From an uncultured Desulfuromonas sp. (GTDB lineage Bacteria > Desulfobacterota > Desulfuromonadia > Desulfuromonadales > Trichloromonadaceae), in NCBI GenBank assembly GCA_937982495.1, contig CALJLX010000124.1:1-16347 (forward strand): a stretch of 16,347 nucleotides of DNA. The letters are read 5' to 3'. Made by a program: the position numbers and the translations under genes. Below are positions 1 to 7,901 of the stretch, one piece after another. The notes under the pieces were generated by a model that did not search any database, was not told the origin of the DNA, and saw nothing but the letters and a program-made list of their open reading frames with translations. The first letter of the stretch is position 1. Every line of letters begins with the position of its first letter.

Positions 1-33
1 ACCGATATCTTCTCCGCACAATATTTTTTTCAC
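1..33 (-). CDS. Probable start of a further operon gene (partial, runs off left edge)
   Basis: A GTG codon at 33-31 shares its G with the TAG stop of the upstream radical SAM gene, giving a TAGTG junction like the one at 2675-2671. It opens a frame of 11 sense codons reading MKKILCGEDIG before the window ends. An AGG within an A-rich stretch sits 8 nt before the GTG and could act as ribosome binding site. The MKKIL opening looks like a normal bacterial protein start. The fragment is far too short to assign a function, and the start could be a chance match; the case rests on the junction geometry and the operon context. Confidence 0.45.
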   Translation of the reverse strand, partial: MKKILCGEDIG

Positions 34-1439
34 TATTTTTTCCTTTTTCCAATCAACTCGGCCGAAATATTGTCGAAGGTCTTTCTCCAGTACGCCAGCT
101 CATCGAGTGCCATCGCAGCAGGCTTGATATAGAATTCATTACCCTTGGTGTTAAGAGGGAGCATCCCTGCCCAAAGTTGTGATTCGTCGATATTTTCAAC
201 CAGAAGCCCCTCCTCTACGACCTGCCTGAAAACCCTTGTTCCGGGGAACGGGATCAAGGTAAACACATCGGCCATATCCGGACCGAGTTCTTCGATCATT
301 TTCAAGGTTTCACCGAGCGTTTCCGAGGTGTCTTCCGGAAAGCCCATGATAAACATGGCCCTTGTCTGAATCTTGTGTTTTTTATAAAGGTTCATCACCT
401 CAAATATTTTATCTTGGGGTAATTTTTTCCCGATGATTTTGTTTCGCATCCAATCCGATCCGTGCTCTATCGGAAGAATTGCATAAATGCACCCAACCGA
501 AGCCAGGGCATTCACCACCTCTTCGTCCAAAGAAGCGAGATTGTACCCGTTAAAAGACTCGAATTGTATATCAAGACCCCTTCTTGATATTTCCTCACAT
601 ATTCCAAGAACATGTTTTTTATCAAGCGTAAGGTTATCATCGGCAAAACCAAAGTAATTATGGTTATACCTGTTTATGTGATACTCGATCTCATCAACCA
701 CGCGTCGTGGACTGTGCTTTCGAAATCCGCGACCCATCGTCGCATAAGCAGAGCAAAAATTGCAGTCATACGGACAACTTCTTGTAGACAATATTGGAAT
801 TGAAATTTTGATATCGTGATTTTTAGGATTGTACCAATTCGAATGATCCCTGTAATAACAATCGAAATCAACCAAATCCCACGCCGGCATAGGAAGGCTA
901 TCCAAGTTTTCTATATAGTTTTTTCTCTTATTAAGAACTACCTTTCCAGCAGGCGTTACCCAGCCTAATGACTGAATAGACGACAAATCTTCTAGGCTGC
1001 CGCCTTCAATCGCCTGGGCAAGTTGTGTAATTTGCCCCTCGCCCTCCCCAATGATTACAAAATCAAAATCGGAACAGTTCTCTAATATTTCCTTGGCGAA
1101 AAGACTGGCATGTACACCACCGATAACGATTTTAACAGCCGGCAGAATCTGTTTGGCGGCAGCCGCCACCCTTCTCATAAATGGGAAATGCGCCGTAGTC
1201 AGGCAGGATATTCCCAACATATCGGGTTTATATTCCATCAGCTTCGACCGCAATGATCGCAGCCTTTCTTCATCGGTTTCATTCATTTCCGAAACAGAAA
1301 CCAGGTTGAGATCATAAAGCTCAACGGAAACCCCGGATTTTCTAAGAACCGCGGCTATGTACAGCAAATTCAATGGCGGGGCGATATCAATCCGAGAAAC
1401 ACTATCGAAATTAAAAGACGAAACCAGCAGGATTTTCAT
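33..1439 (-). CDS. B12-binding-domain radical SAM protein, 468 aa
   Basis: This reads as a cobalamin-dependent-type radical SAM enzyme of the BchE/hopanoid-methylase-like group. Residues 1-150 form a Rossmann-like B12-binding-type domain: APPLNL at 20-25, GGVHAS at 107-112 and the GEGE turn at 131-134. No DxHxxG base-off motif is visible, which is common in this subgroup. The radical SAM barrel follows, with the cluster motif C222-x3-C226-x2-C229 in STRSCPYDCNFC. A 'MGFPEDT' segment and an 'IPFPGT' segment in the C-terminal half are typical of the family. The start is the ATG at 1439, 19 nt after the preceding methyltransferase stop. Members commonly methylate unactivated carbons or rearrange small molecules; the substrate here cannot be read from sequence. 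Codon composition is AT-richer than most neighbours. Confidence 0.88.
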   Translation of the reverse strand: MKILLVSSFNFDSVSRIDIAPPLNLLYIAAVLRKSGVSVELYDLNLVSVSEMNETDEERLRSLRSKLMEYKPDMLGISCLTTAHFPFMRRVAAAAKQILPAVKIVIGGVHASLFAKEILENCSDFDFVIIGEGEGQITQLAQAIEGGSLEDLSSIQSLGWVTPAGKVVLNKRKNYIENLDSLPMPAWDLVDFDCYYRDHSNWYNPKNHDIKISIPILSTRSCPYDCNFCSAYATMGRGFRKHSPRRVVDEIEYHINRYNHNYFGFADDNLTLDKKHVLGICEEISRRGLDIQFESFNGYNLASLDEEVVNALASVGCIYAILPIEHGSDWMRNKIIGKKLPQDKIFEVMNLYKKHKIQTRAMFIMGFPEDTSETLGETLKMIEELGPDMADVFTLIPFPGTRVFRQVVEEGLLVENIDESQLWAGMLPLNTKGNEFYIKPAAMALDELAYWRKTFDNISAELIGKRKK

Positions 1440-1458
1440 TATGCACTAACCCTATTTG

Positions 1459-2673
1459 TTATGGTTCAGAACGTAACTTCGTTCCAATCGACGTTAAAAA
1501 GATGCCCCGGAAACCCATCGTCTTCAATTCTGCGGTTATCGCCTTTTCATATCCCGGCGCCGTTATAATTACGCCACTTTCAGATCCAGCGCCAATCAGT
1601 ATTTCTGGAGATTCTATCCGCCACCCTAATAAAGTCCGCCTTTGTTTCGAGGGATCTTTGTCAACCAAGCCCCGAATATCGCATTGGCCAAGCGCGGTCT
1701 GACCCAGCATCAACAGGGCATATTGGGAGATTCCCCAGAGGTAGAGCGGTGTTCGCGCCTGAGCTAGGGCGGCGAATGCCTTATGGACCGGATGTTGACC
1801 CGATCGGGAAAGATAAGAAGTCAGCCGCCGTTGAAGCTCCCAATCCGGCCCTGTCCTCCCGGCTCCGCCTTTACGAAATATCGCCCAAGCACAAGGCACC
1901 CTGCCCCCAGTGGAAGCATCGAGTTCATAGCGCCCGGCAAGCACAACGTCAAAACCGCCTTTGGTAAAGAGAGCGGCGAGAGTGGTGGGGGAAAAATGAT
2001 TGACGTGTTCCAGATAAAGGTCTTGGTAGGGATGCGTCGAGCACTCCCCATAGCGAGAGGCGTCAGGCACTTCCACATAGAGAATGCCGTCATCGTTCAG
2101 TTTTCGGCGCGCGGACTCAACCAACGCCGACAAATCAATGACATGCTCGACAACATGCGAATAAATCAGCACATCGGCCTGGATTTCGGGGAAAGGCAGC
2201 TTCAGCGCGGAGCCGACTTCCGCCGGGATCCCCAAGGCCTCCCTGACATGGTTCACACATTCCGGCAACATATCCGCGCCGTACAGACGTTCGTAACCGT
2301 TGCGCGCGAGAACCTTGAGAAGCCCTCCCTTGGCGCATCCCACATCAAAAATCACCACCTGCCTATGGGGGAGCAAAGGTGAAATGCGCTCACAGAGCTT
2401 CTCGAAACGGGCGAGATCTCTTTCTCCCAAACCACCCGTTCCGGAGGCTGTACCTGTACAGTAATAGGCATTTTGTTCATAGTAGCGATCGAAATCGGCC
2501 TGGCGGGAGGAGGTGTCATAGAACGCGAAACCACAAGTTGAACAGACGACCAACGCTGAATGCCCGGAAATCGCGGAATCATCAAACACGGCAAAATGCA
2601 GATCCGCCAACAGAAGGCCAGAGGCCGAGCTGCACAAGGGGCATGGACGGGTCAATGGATGATTTCGAGCCAC
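1459..2673 (-). CDS. Class I SAM-dependent methyltransferase, sugar C-methyltransferase-like, 404 aa
   Basis: Three parts are visible. An N-terminal zinc-binding module has C11-x2-C14 and C44-x2-C47. The class I methyltransferase core carries motif I FDVGCAKGG (109-117), VVEHV (174-178) and EHVNHFSP (222-229). A C-terminal Rossmann-like domain starts at YLWG (311-314) and includes LVDKD (336-340) and VIITAPGY (368-375). This three-part order matches NDP-hexose C-methyltransferases such as TylC3/TcaB9, in which the C-terminal domain helps bind the nucleotide sugar. With a CDP-glucose pathway nearby, C-methylation of a 4-keto-deoxysugar is the best guess, although small-molecule or polymer methylation is possible. 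The GTG start shares one base with the glycosyltransferase stop (TAGTG), and a GGGGA lies about 8 nt upstream, indicating translational coupling. Confidence 0.85.
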   Translation of the reverse strand: MARNHPLTRPCPLCSSASGLLLADLHFAVFDDSAISGHSALVVCSTCGFAFYDTSSRQADFDRYYEQNAYYCTGTASGTGGLGERDLARFEKLCERISPLLPHRQVVIFDVGCAKGGLLKVLARNGYERLYGADMLPECVNHVREALGIPAEVGSALKLPFPEIQADVLIYSHVVEHVIDLSALVESARRKLNDDGILYVEVPDASRYGECSTHPYQDLYLEHVNHFSPTTLAALFTKGGFDVVLAGRYELDASTGGRVPCAWAIFRKGGAGRTGPDWELQRRLTSYLSRSGQHPVHKAFAALAQARTPLYLWGISQYALLMLGQTALGQCDIRGLVDKDPSKQRRTLLGWRIESPEILIGAGSESGVIITAPGYEKAITAELKTMGFRGIFLTSIGTKLRSEP

Positions 2674-4085
2674 TATTTCGATCCCCGCGGATATCGACCC
2701 ATTCTTGCCCCGTTTATATGCTTGCCGGCGTCGTTAAAATACCGATCGGAGTCTTCGCGATTGCCCTCATGGCGCTGCATTAGCCCACACCAAAAATTGA
2801 GCCAGGGGTCATGGGGGAAAAATGACTGATAATGGAAGACGCTCCCTCGGGTTTTGGATCGGAACAATTCACTTCCATCGGCAATGCGGGCATCGGCATC
2901 GATGACCGCGCAATTGGCTTCATGCACCATGCTCTCCGCATAATCGTCCCCATATTCTCCCAGGGAAGCGAGAAAGATTTCAGCACCCGTGGGCCTTCCC
3001 TCGCAAGAACCCGGCCAACTCCGCGACCGCTTCCGCCGTTTCAGGGACTCCCGATACAGAGCACTCCAGGAAGACGTCAGGCTTTCTATGGTGTACGTTG
3101 CCCTTGCCGCGCGCCGGGCGTTTTCACTTAACGTCCGGCGAAGTTCCGGCTGCCGATGGAGTTGTTCCAACGCGCGGGAATAGGCCCGTTCATCCTTGGC
3201 GACAAGTCCCGTCACACCATCCTGAACGATATATTGTTCGGCGCCGTTGCCGAGAACGACCGGAGGAATACCAACCGCCAAGGCCTCGATGAGGGCCTGC
3301 TCGCCCGTGCCATAGTGATATGGCGCAAGGGGATAGCCAAAGACATCAAACGTGGCGAGTCGCGCCGCCACATCCGACACCTGTCCGAGAAAATCGAAGC
3401 GCTCGGCGACCCCGGCACGGATCGCCTCTTGCCGGATTCCAACCTCGTTGGGGCCGCCACAGACGACAAAATGCGCTTCGGGAATATCGGCGGCGACGCT
3501 CATCTGAATGAAGCGCGGATGCATTTTGCAGTAGTCCACCGTGCCGACGTAGCCGATCCTGAACCCTTGATGGGGCAGAGGTTGGGCCGAGGCGACATGC
3601 GCGATCCCGGCACAACTGAAAATCAAGCGCACCCGGTCGCGTTCCGCCGCCTGGAGTCTTTTGAGGGCCGGCGCCTCGAAACTGACCGGCGAGGCAACTA
3701 CAAAATAATCCGGATAACGGATCAATTCGTCGGTGAAATTTTGTGTCGGAAACAGGCCCGAGACATGCGACCAGAGGAGTAAGCGGGCGGCCGGTAAGGT
3801 TTCGCGTACCAGCAAGGCATAAAGCAAGGGATGATTCCACCAGTGCAACACCACGATATCGGCCCGGGCCACAAGCTTCAGAAGTTCAGGCATCCGACCC
3901 GCCATCCGATCCCCGAGGGGGATGCCGATCTCCGCGGCCCGCGCAACCGCCCCGGGATTCGCGTAGTCGAGACAGACGAGGGAGTGCCGCTCATGCTCAC
4001 AGGCAAAGGTATGATCGAGATAGTTCAGCAGAACCCGGCCGACGCCACCGCCAAGATGGGGGGTCACATGGAGAATGGAAATCAT
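2673..4085 (-). CDS. Glycosyltransferase family 4-like (GT-B) with extra C-terminal tail, 470 aa
   Basis: The N-terminal loop GGGVGRVLL (12-20) and the C-terminal donor-side segment EQALIEALAVGIPPVVLG (262-279) followed by VQDGVTGLV (287-295) identify a GT-B glycosyltransferase that would act on the cytoplasmic face of the membrane, transferring a sugar from a nucleotide donor. Only the second glutamate of the usual E-x7-E pair is present (E267); position 259 is glycine. The GT fold appears to end near residue 348 at a basic run. About 120 residues follow that I do not recognise, with an aromatic stretch around 418-433. No signal peptide or membrane segment is seen. The ATG overlaps the TGA of the upstream radical SAM gene (ATGA). 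Donor, acceptor and linkage cannot be inferred. Confidence 0.85.
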   Translation of the reverse strand: MISILHVTPHLGGGVGRVLLNYLDHTFACEHERHSLVCLDYANPGAVARAAEIGIPLGDRMAGRMPELLKLVARADIVVLHWWNHPLLYALLVRETLPAARLLLWSHVSGLFPTQNFTDELIRYPDYFVVASPVSFEAPALKRLQAAERDRVRLIFSCAGIAHVASAQPLPHQGFRIGYVGTVDYCKMHPRFIQMSVAADIPEAHFVVCGGPNEVGIRQEAIRAGVAERFDFLGQVSDVAARLATFDVFGYPLAPYHYGTGEQALIEALAVGIPPVVLGNGAEQYIVQDGVTGLVAKDERAYSRALEQLHRQPELRRTLSENARRAARATYTIESLTSSWSALYRESLKRRKRSRSWPGSCEGRPTGAEIFLASLGEYGDDYAESMVHEANCAVIDADARIADGSELFRSKTRGSVFHYQSFFPHDPWLNFWCGLMQRHEGNREDSDRYFNDAGKHINGARMGRYPRGSK

Positions 4086-5356
4086 GGGTTCTCATCCCGC
4101 GCCGACACTTGCTCGGTTGAATAGACACTGCAATAGCGATGCAGCGCCTGGGAACGGCAGCGGCGACAAAGACGACAGGACTTCCTGGCTTTCTGGATCT
4201 CCGCCAGCGGCGTTTGAAGAAAATTTTTTGCCGCGATATTGTCTCGCGGGTAGAAAAACATCATGCAATGACTGACCGTAAGGTTCCAATTGATATGAAT
4301 ACAGCGTTCAACGAGACACTCCCGGTCCCTTTCCTTGCGAGCCAAAGCCATTCCCCGGTCCAGATCCAGAGCCAACAGGCTTGCAGCCTCCCCGGCTTCC
4401 TCGGAGAGCTGCCCCCCCTCAAGATATTCCAGCACATCGTCGAGAGAAATGAGGTAGGCCCAAACCGGGTGAAACTCGAAACCAAGGCGAACGCAGAGCT
4501 CACGGACCCGATCGAGGGATTCGCCTTGGTTGTGCTTGTAAATATGGTAGAAAATTTCGGTCTTCATTTCCGGATTGAGGCTCGCCTTCAAACGGGACAG
4601 CTCTTCCAGATTGTCCCTTAGCCGGCGCCAGCTGGCGCCGGTATGAGTCTTCTCGTAATCCTCGCCGGTTCCGCTGACCGAAACGCGGAACCAGGCCGGA
4701 CCGGCTTCGATAACCGGAGCGAGGTCGCGATTGACGTTCAAATTGCTCGACACGGCGCATTGAACACCCCGCGCGTTGGCAAGGCGCAGGATCTCGGGAA
4801 GTTGCGGATTCAGAAGCGGCTCGCCCCACTGGTAGAGCTGAATGTTGCCGACCAGAGGATCCTCGCCAAGGATCTTGTCGAGAACCCGTGCAAAGGTAGC
4901 GGCGGCCATGAAGCCGGTCGGGGGATGCAATTCATGGCGAGTCGCTCGCGGACAGGAGATACAGCGCAGGTTGCAACCGCCCGAAATGTCGATGGCATAA
5001 TCGAACGGCTTGAATTGCTTGTAGGATATGAAATCGATATCGTCGCGCAATCCAAAGCGCCGACATTGCTCGGCGATGTTATTTTCGAAAAAGAACGAGG
5101 CGATGATGACGAACGGGCGACCATCCGCCGGAGACTCCGCCAAGGCCGATTCGGGGCCCAGGACGGGGAGATCCAGGGCTTCCGTGCCGTGCAGTTGCCG
5201 ACTGGAATCGATAAAACCGCGCACCTGTAGACCGTTGCGACGCAGGATTCGCGCCACCCCCCGGCCCTGTTGCCCGGCACCCCATATATAGAGGCGCCGC
5301 GTTCCCAGTCTTGTCCATAAGGCATGCGGCGAACTATCCGGAACGGTTGAACTCAT
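4082..5356 (-). CDS. Radical SAM/SPASM-like protein with N-terminal WG Rossmann domain (paralogue A), 424 aa
   Basis: Residues 20-112 form a Rossmann-like domain with LYIWGAG (22-28), GFIDSS (47-52) and FVIIAS (82-87). The radical SAM core has C128-x3-C132-x2-C135 (CNLRCISC), then a WGEPLLNP strand (177-184) and a THTG motif (237-240). The C-terminal part resembles a SPASM/twitch domain binding extra iron-sulphur clusters, with C347, C352, C364, C397 and C400 shared with the two paralogues, plus an additional C394. It is the last of three tandem homologues, joined to both neighbours by ATGA overlaps. SPASM enzymes oxidise, epimerise or crosslink peptides or sugars. The sugar-locus setting and absence of any precursor peptide favour a carbohydrate substrate, but the reaction is unknown. 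Confidence 0.85.
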   Translation of the reverse strand: MSSTVPDSSPHALWTRLGTRRLYIWGAGQQGRGVARILRRNGLQVRGFIDSSRQLHGTEALDLPVLGPESALAESPADGRPFVIIASFFFENNIAEQCRRFGLRDDIDFISYKQFKPFDYAIDISGGCNLRCISCPRATRHELHPPTGFMAAATFARVLDKILGEDPLVGNIQLYQWGEPLLNPQLPEILRLANARGVQCAVSSNLNVNRDLAPVIEAGPAWFRVSVSGTGEDYEKTHTGASWRRLRDNLEELSRLKASLNPEMKTEIFYHIYKHNQGESLDRVRELCVRLGFEFHPVWAYLISLDDVLEYLEGGQLSEEAGEAASLLALDLDRGMALARKERDRECLVERCIHINWNLTVSHCMMFFYPRDNIAAKNFLQTPLAEIQKARKSCRLCRRCRSQALHRYCSVYSTEQVSARDENP

Positions 5357-6624
5357 GGCTTCACTCCCGGGGGCTCACGAAGCGGATGGGCTTCCTCGAG
5401 ATATACGCTGGTGAAACGATGAAGGGCGTGCCGTTTACATTGCGCGCACAGGCCGCTTTTGATTTTTCGTTCCAGGATTGCCGACATCGGTTCCGCCAGG
5501 AAGTTCTCGGAAACGATCGGCCAGAAATAAGCCCCGCAGGCGCGAACCCGCAAATCCCAGGAGATCGGAAAGCACCGTTCCTCGGCGCAAGGAAGATCGG
5601 CTTGGCTTTGAGCCCGCGCCAATCCCTCATCAATGCCCAAAAGCATCATCTCCAAGGTCTGCCGGGCCTCGGAACCCAACTCCCGGCCCTCGCAATAATC
5701 CATCACCTTATCGAGAGGATAAAGATAGGCCCAGTTCGGCCGGAAGACAAAACCAAGCTCCTTGCAAAGATCGGCCATCTTTGAATACTCATCGCCCAGG
5801 TTGTGCCTATACAGATGGTAGTTGACCTCGACATACATTTCGGGATGCACGCGCTGCCGCAAATCGCTTAATTTTTTGAGGTTCGACAAAAACAGATCCC
5901 AATCGCCACCGGTGTGGGTCACTTCATAATGCGGGCCGAATCCGGAAGCCGATACCTTGATCCAGTCGGGACGGGCACGAACAACCTCATCAAAATCCTT
6001 GCGCAGATTCAGGTTGGTCGAAATGGCGCACAACACGCCGCGCTCCACGGTGCCGCGGATTATTTGGGCGATTTCAGGATTTAAGAGTGGCTCCCCCCAC
6101 GCGTAGAGTTGAATATTCCCCATGAAGGGGAGCTCGCGAAGAAGTTTTTCCAGCACCCGATTGTAGATGTACGCCGACATGAAACCACGGGGCGGCTGTT
6201 CTTCATAGTTACCGCGGGGACAACTGATACAGCGCAGGTTACAGAAACCGGAAACATCGACGCTTGGGTCGAGGGGGGAAAGCTCGCGCGCCGAGATAAA
6301 ATCCTCATTCGGCAACAACCCGGCGCCCCGGCAATGCCTGGCGATCTCGGCTTCATAGTGACCCGAGGCGATTACAATGAACGCGTTATCCCGCGAGGCC
6401 GGCTCATCGAGCACCGCGCCGGGGGACAACACCTGGTATCCCAAGGTAGTTTTACCCTTCAGCCGCGCACTGCTGTCGATGAATGCCGCGGGCGGAAAAC
6501 CGCAACGCTCCAAGGCCCGGCAAATACCGGAACCGACAATAGAGGCCCCCCAGATATAGAGCTGCCGCCCATGAATCAACCGGGCCAATTCCGGCGCGCC
6601 TAACTGAATCGCCTTGATGGTCAC
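5353..6624 (-). CDS. Radical SAM/SPASM-like protein with N-terminal WG Rossmann domain (paralogue B), 423 aa
   Basis: This middle member of the array has the same architecture throughout: LYIWGAS (22-28), AFIDSS (47-52), FIVIAS (82-87), cluster cysteines C128/C132/C135, WGEPLLNP (176-183) and THTGG (236-240). C-terminal auxiliary-cluster cysteines are C346, C351, C363, C393 and C396. The linker between the WG domain and the barrel is short (about 15 residues), so the two are probably rigidly placed. The start is a GTG overlapping the TGA of the upstream paralogue (GTGA); it gives 22 residues before YIWGA, the same as paralogue A. Divergence from A and C is spread over the whole length, with identical motifs, which suggests an old duplication with distinct specificities rather than a recent copy. 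Reaction unknown. Confidence 0.85.
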   Translation of the reverse strand: MTIKAIQLGAPELARLIHGRQLYIWGASIVGSGICRALERCGFPPAAFIDSSARLKGKTTLGYQVLSPGAVLDEPASRDNAFIVIASGHYEAEIARHCRGAGLLPNEDFISARELSPLDPSVDVSGFCNLRCISCPRGNYEEQPPRGFMSAYIYNRVLEKLLRELPFMGNIQLYAWGEPLLNPEIAQIIRGTVERGVLCAISTNLNLRKDFDEVVRARPDWIKVSASGFGPHYEVTHTGGDWDLFLSNLKKLSDLRQRVHPEMYVEVNYHLYRHNLGDEYSKMADLCKELGFVFRPNWAYLYPLDKVMDYCEGRELGSEARQTLEMMLLGIDEGLARAQSQADLPCAEERCFPISWDLRVRACGAYFWPIVSENFLAEPMSAILERKIKSGLCAQCKRHALHRFTSVYLEEAHPLREPPGVKP

Positions 6625-7889
6625 AGCTTGACACTCTCCCGCCGGTGAACCAGCTTTTCGTCACCGTACACGACATAGCAACGATGAATGGCCTTCTCCT
6701 GACAGCGTCGACAGAAATCGTTATCTTCACGGGCGGCGATGATCTCGCTCAACGGGGTGGAGAGAAAGTCTCCCGGAACCAGACTGAGCTCCGGGGTAAA
6801 CCACTCCATGCACTGCGCTACCCGCAAATCCCAGGTGATCCAGAGGCATCGCTTATAGAAACAGGGCCGATCCTTCTGGCTTCTGGCGATTTCCATCGCT
6901 TCCTCAACCGGAAAAATCTGCAATTCTCGGGTTCGCCGAGCTTCGGGACTCAGACTGCGCCCTTCAATGACGGCTTCGATGTTTTCCAGGGGAGCCAGGG
7001 CGGCATGACGAAACCGGAAGGTAAATCCCAGTTGGTCGCAAAGGGCCTGCATCTTATGGAAATCGTCGCCATTGTTGTGGCGATAAATGTGATAAAAAAC
7101 CTCCACCTGCAAATCCGGGTGATATTCATCCTTTACTTCCTTAAGCCGATGGAGATTACGGTAGAGCAGTTCCCAACTCCCCCCGGTATGGGTGATTTCA
7201 TAAGAGGGGCCGAACCCGGAAACCGAAACCCGGAACCATGTAGGACGCGCCTTGATAACTTCGACAAAGCTTTTTTCGATGTTGAGATTACTGGAGATTG
7301 CCGTATGAATAGTTTTTTCGTTGGCGATCCGGATGATCTCGGGCAGGTGCGGGTTGAGCAAAGGCTCGCCCCAGTTATAGAGGCTTACGGCGCCGACAAA
7401 CGGATCTTCTTGGATGATTTTTGTCAGAACCTTTTCAAAAGTATCCGCATCCATGAAGCCGTGCTTGGGTTTTCTCGCGAAATTCCCCTGCGGACAGGAG
7501 ATACAACGGAGATTGCAGGGGCCGGAAATGTCGATCTGATAATCGAAGCGTTGTATCTCGGCATGTCCGATGAAATCATCCGGAGTTTTAAAACCGGCGG
7601 CGCTGCATTGTTCGGAGATTTCATCGGCGAAAAATGGCGAGGTAATAATGATATAGGGTTTCGGATCACTCTTTACGAGGACATCCCACGGGGCATGAAC
7701 GGGATAGTCGAGAATCGATTTCCCCTGCAACGACACGCTGCTATCGATAAAGCCGGCGGAACGTCGGCCGAGACGCTCCAGTACGCGGCACATGCTTAAT
7801 CCATCCTGGCGGGCCCCCCAGAGATAAACATCCCGGCCAGTGAAACGCTCGATCATGGTTTCAACAAACGATTTACCGGCATCCGCCAT
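6621..7889 (-). CDS. Radical SAM/SPASM-like protein with N-terminal WG Rossmann domain (paralogue C), 422 aa
   Basis: This is the first-translated member of the three-gene array. Motifs are VYLWGAR (21-27), GFIDSS (46-51), YIIITS (79-84), radical SAM cysteines C125/C129/C132 (CNLRCISC), a WGEPLLNP strand and THTGG. C-terminal auxiliary cysteines follow the spacing of the paralogues and end in a CRRC pair. I chose the ATG at 7889 because GGAG lies exactly 6 nt upstream and the distance to the YLWG motif then matches paralogues A and B (21 versus 22 residues). In-frame ATGs at 7901 (directly abutting the TAG of the SDR gene) and 7895 are alternatives; the longest form is 426 aa. The likely role is radical oxidation, epimerisation or rearrangement of a nucleotide-linked sugar; this is inferred from context only. 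Confidence 0.85.
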   Translation of the reverse strand: MADAGKSFVETMIERFTGRDVYLWGARQDGLSMCRVLERLGRRSAGFIDSSVSLQGKSILDYPVHAPWDVLVKSDPKPYIIITSPFFADEISEQCSAAGFKTPDDFIGHAEIQRFDYQIDISGPCNLRCISCPQGNFARKPKHGFMDADTFEKVLTKIIQEDPFVGAVSLYNWGEPLLNPHLPEIIRIANEKTIHTAISSNLNIEKSFVEVIKARPTWFRVSVSGFGPSYEITHTGGSWELLYRNLHRLKEVKDEYHPDLQVEVFYHIYRHNNGDDFHKMQALCDQLGFTFRFRHAALAPLENIEAVIEGRSLSPEARRTRELQIFPVEEAMEIARSQKDRPCFYKRCLWITWDLRVAQCMEWFTPELSLVPGDFLSTPLSEIIAAREDNDFCRRCQEKAIHRCYVVYGDEKLVHRRESVKL

Positions 7890-7895
7890 GGCCAT

Positions 7896-7899
7896 CTCC
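7896..7899 (-). promoter_or_regulatory. Ribosome binding site deciding the start of radical SAM paralogue C
   Basis: GGAG on the minus strand, 6 nt before the ATG at 7889. The upstream in-frame ATG at 7901 has no comparable site, so the shorter protein is preferred. Confidence 0.55.
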
Positions 7900-7901
7900 A
7901 T

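Larger units (their letters stand above)
4082..7901 (-). repeat. Tandem array of three paralogous radical SAM genes
   Basis: Three genes of 422-424 codons follow one another with 4-nt ATGA/GTGA overlaps. Their products align end to end by eye: the WG domain, CNLRCISCP, LYxWGEPLLNP, SGxGxxYExTHTG and the terminal C-x2-C...HR block occupy nearly identical positions. No nucleotide-level repeats of useful length are evident, so this is ancient gene duplication and not a recent or recombining repeat. Confidence 0.9.

Noticed and set aside
6645..7799. Long plus-strand frame of 384 codons opposite radical SAM paralogue C
   Set aside because: The minus strand has a clear conserved protein with cluster cysteines; the plus-strand product shows no recognisable motifs and reflects codon bias of the opposite strand.
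4082..7901. RiPP (modified peptide) system built on SPASM maturases
   Set aside because: No small precursor-peptide gene fits in the window: spacers around the array are at most a few tens of bases, and there is no protease or transporter. All neighbours are sugar enzymes.
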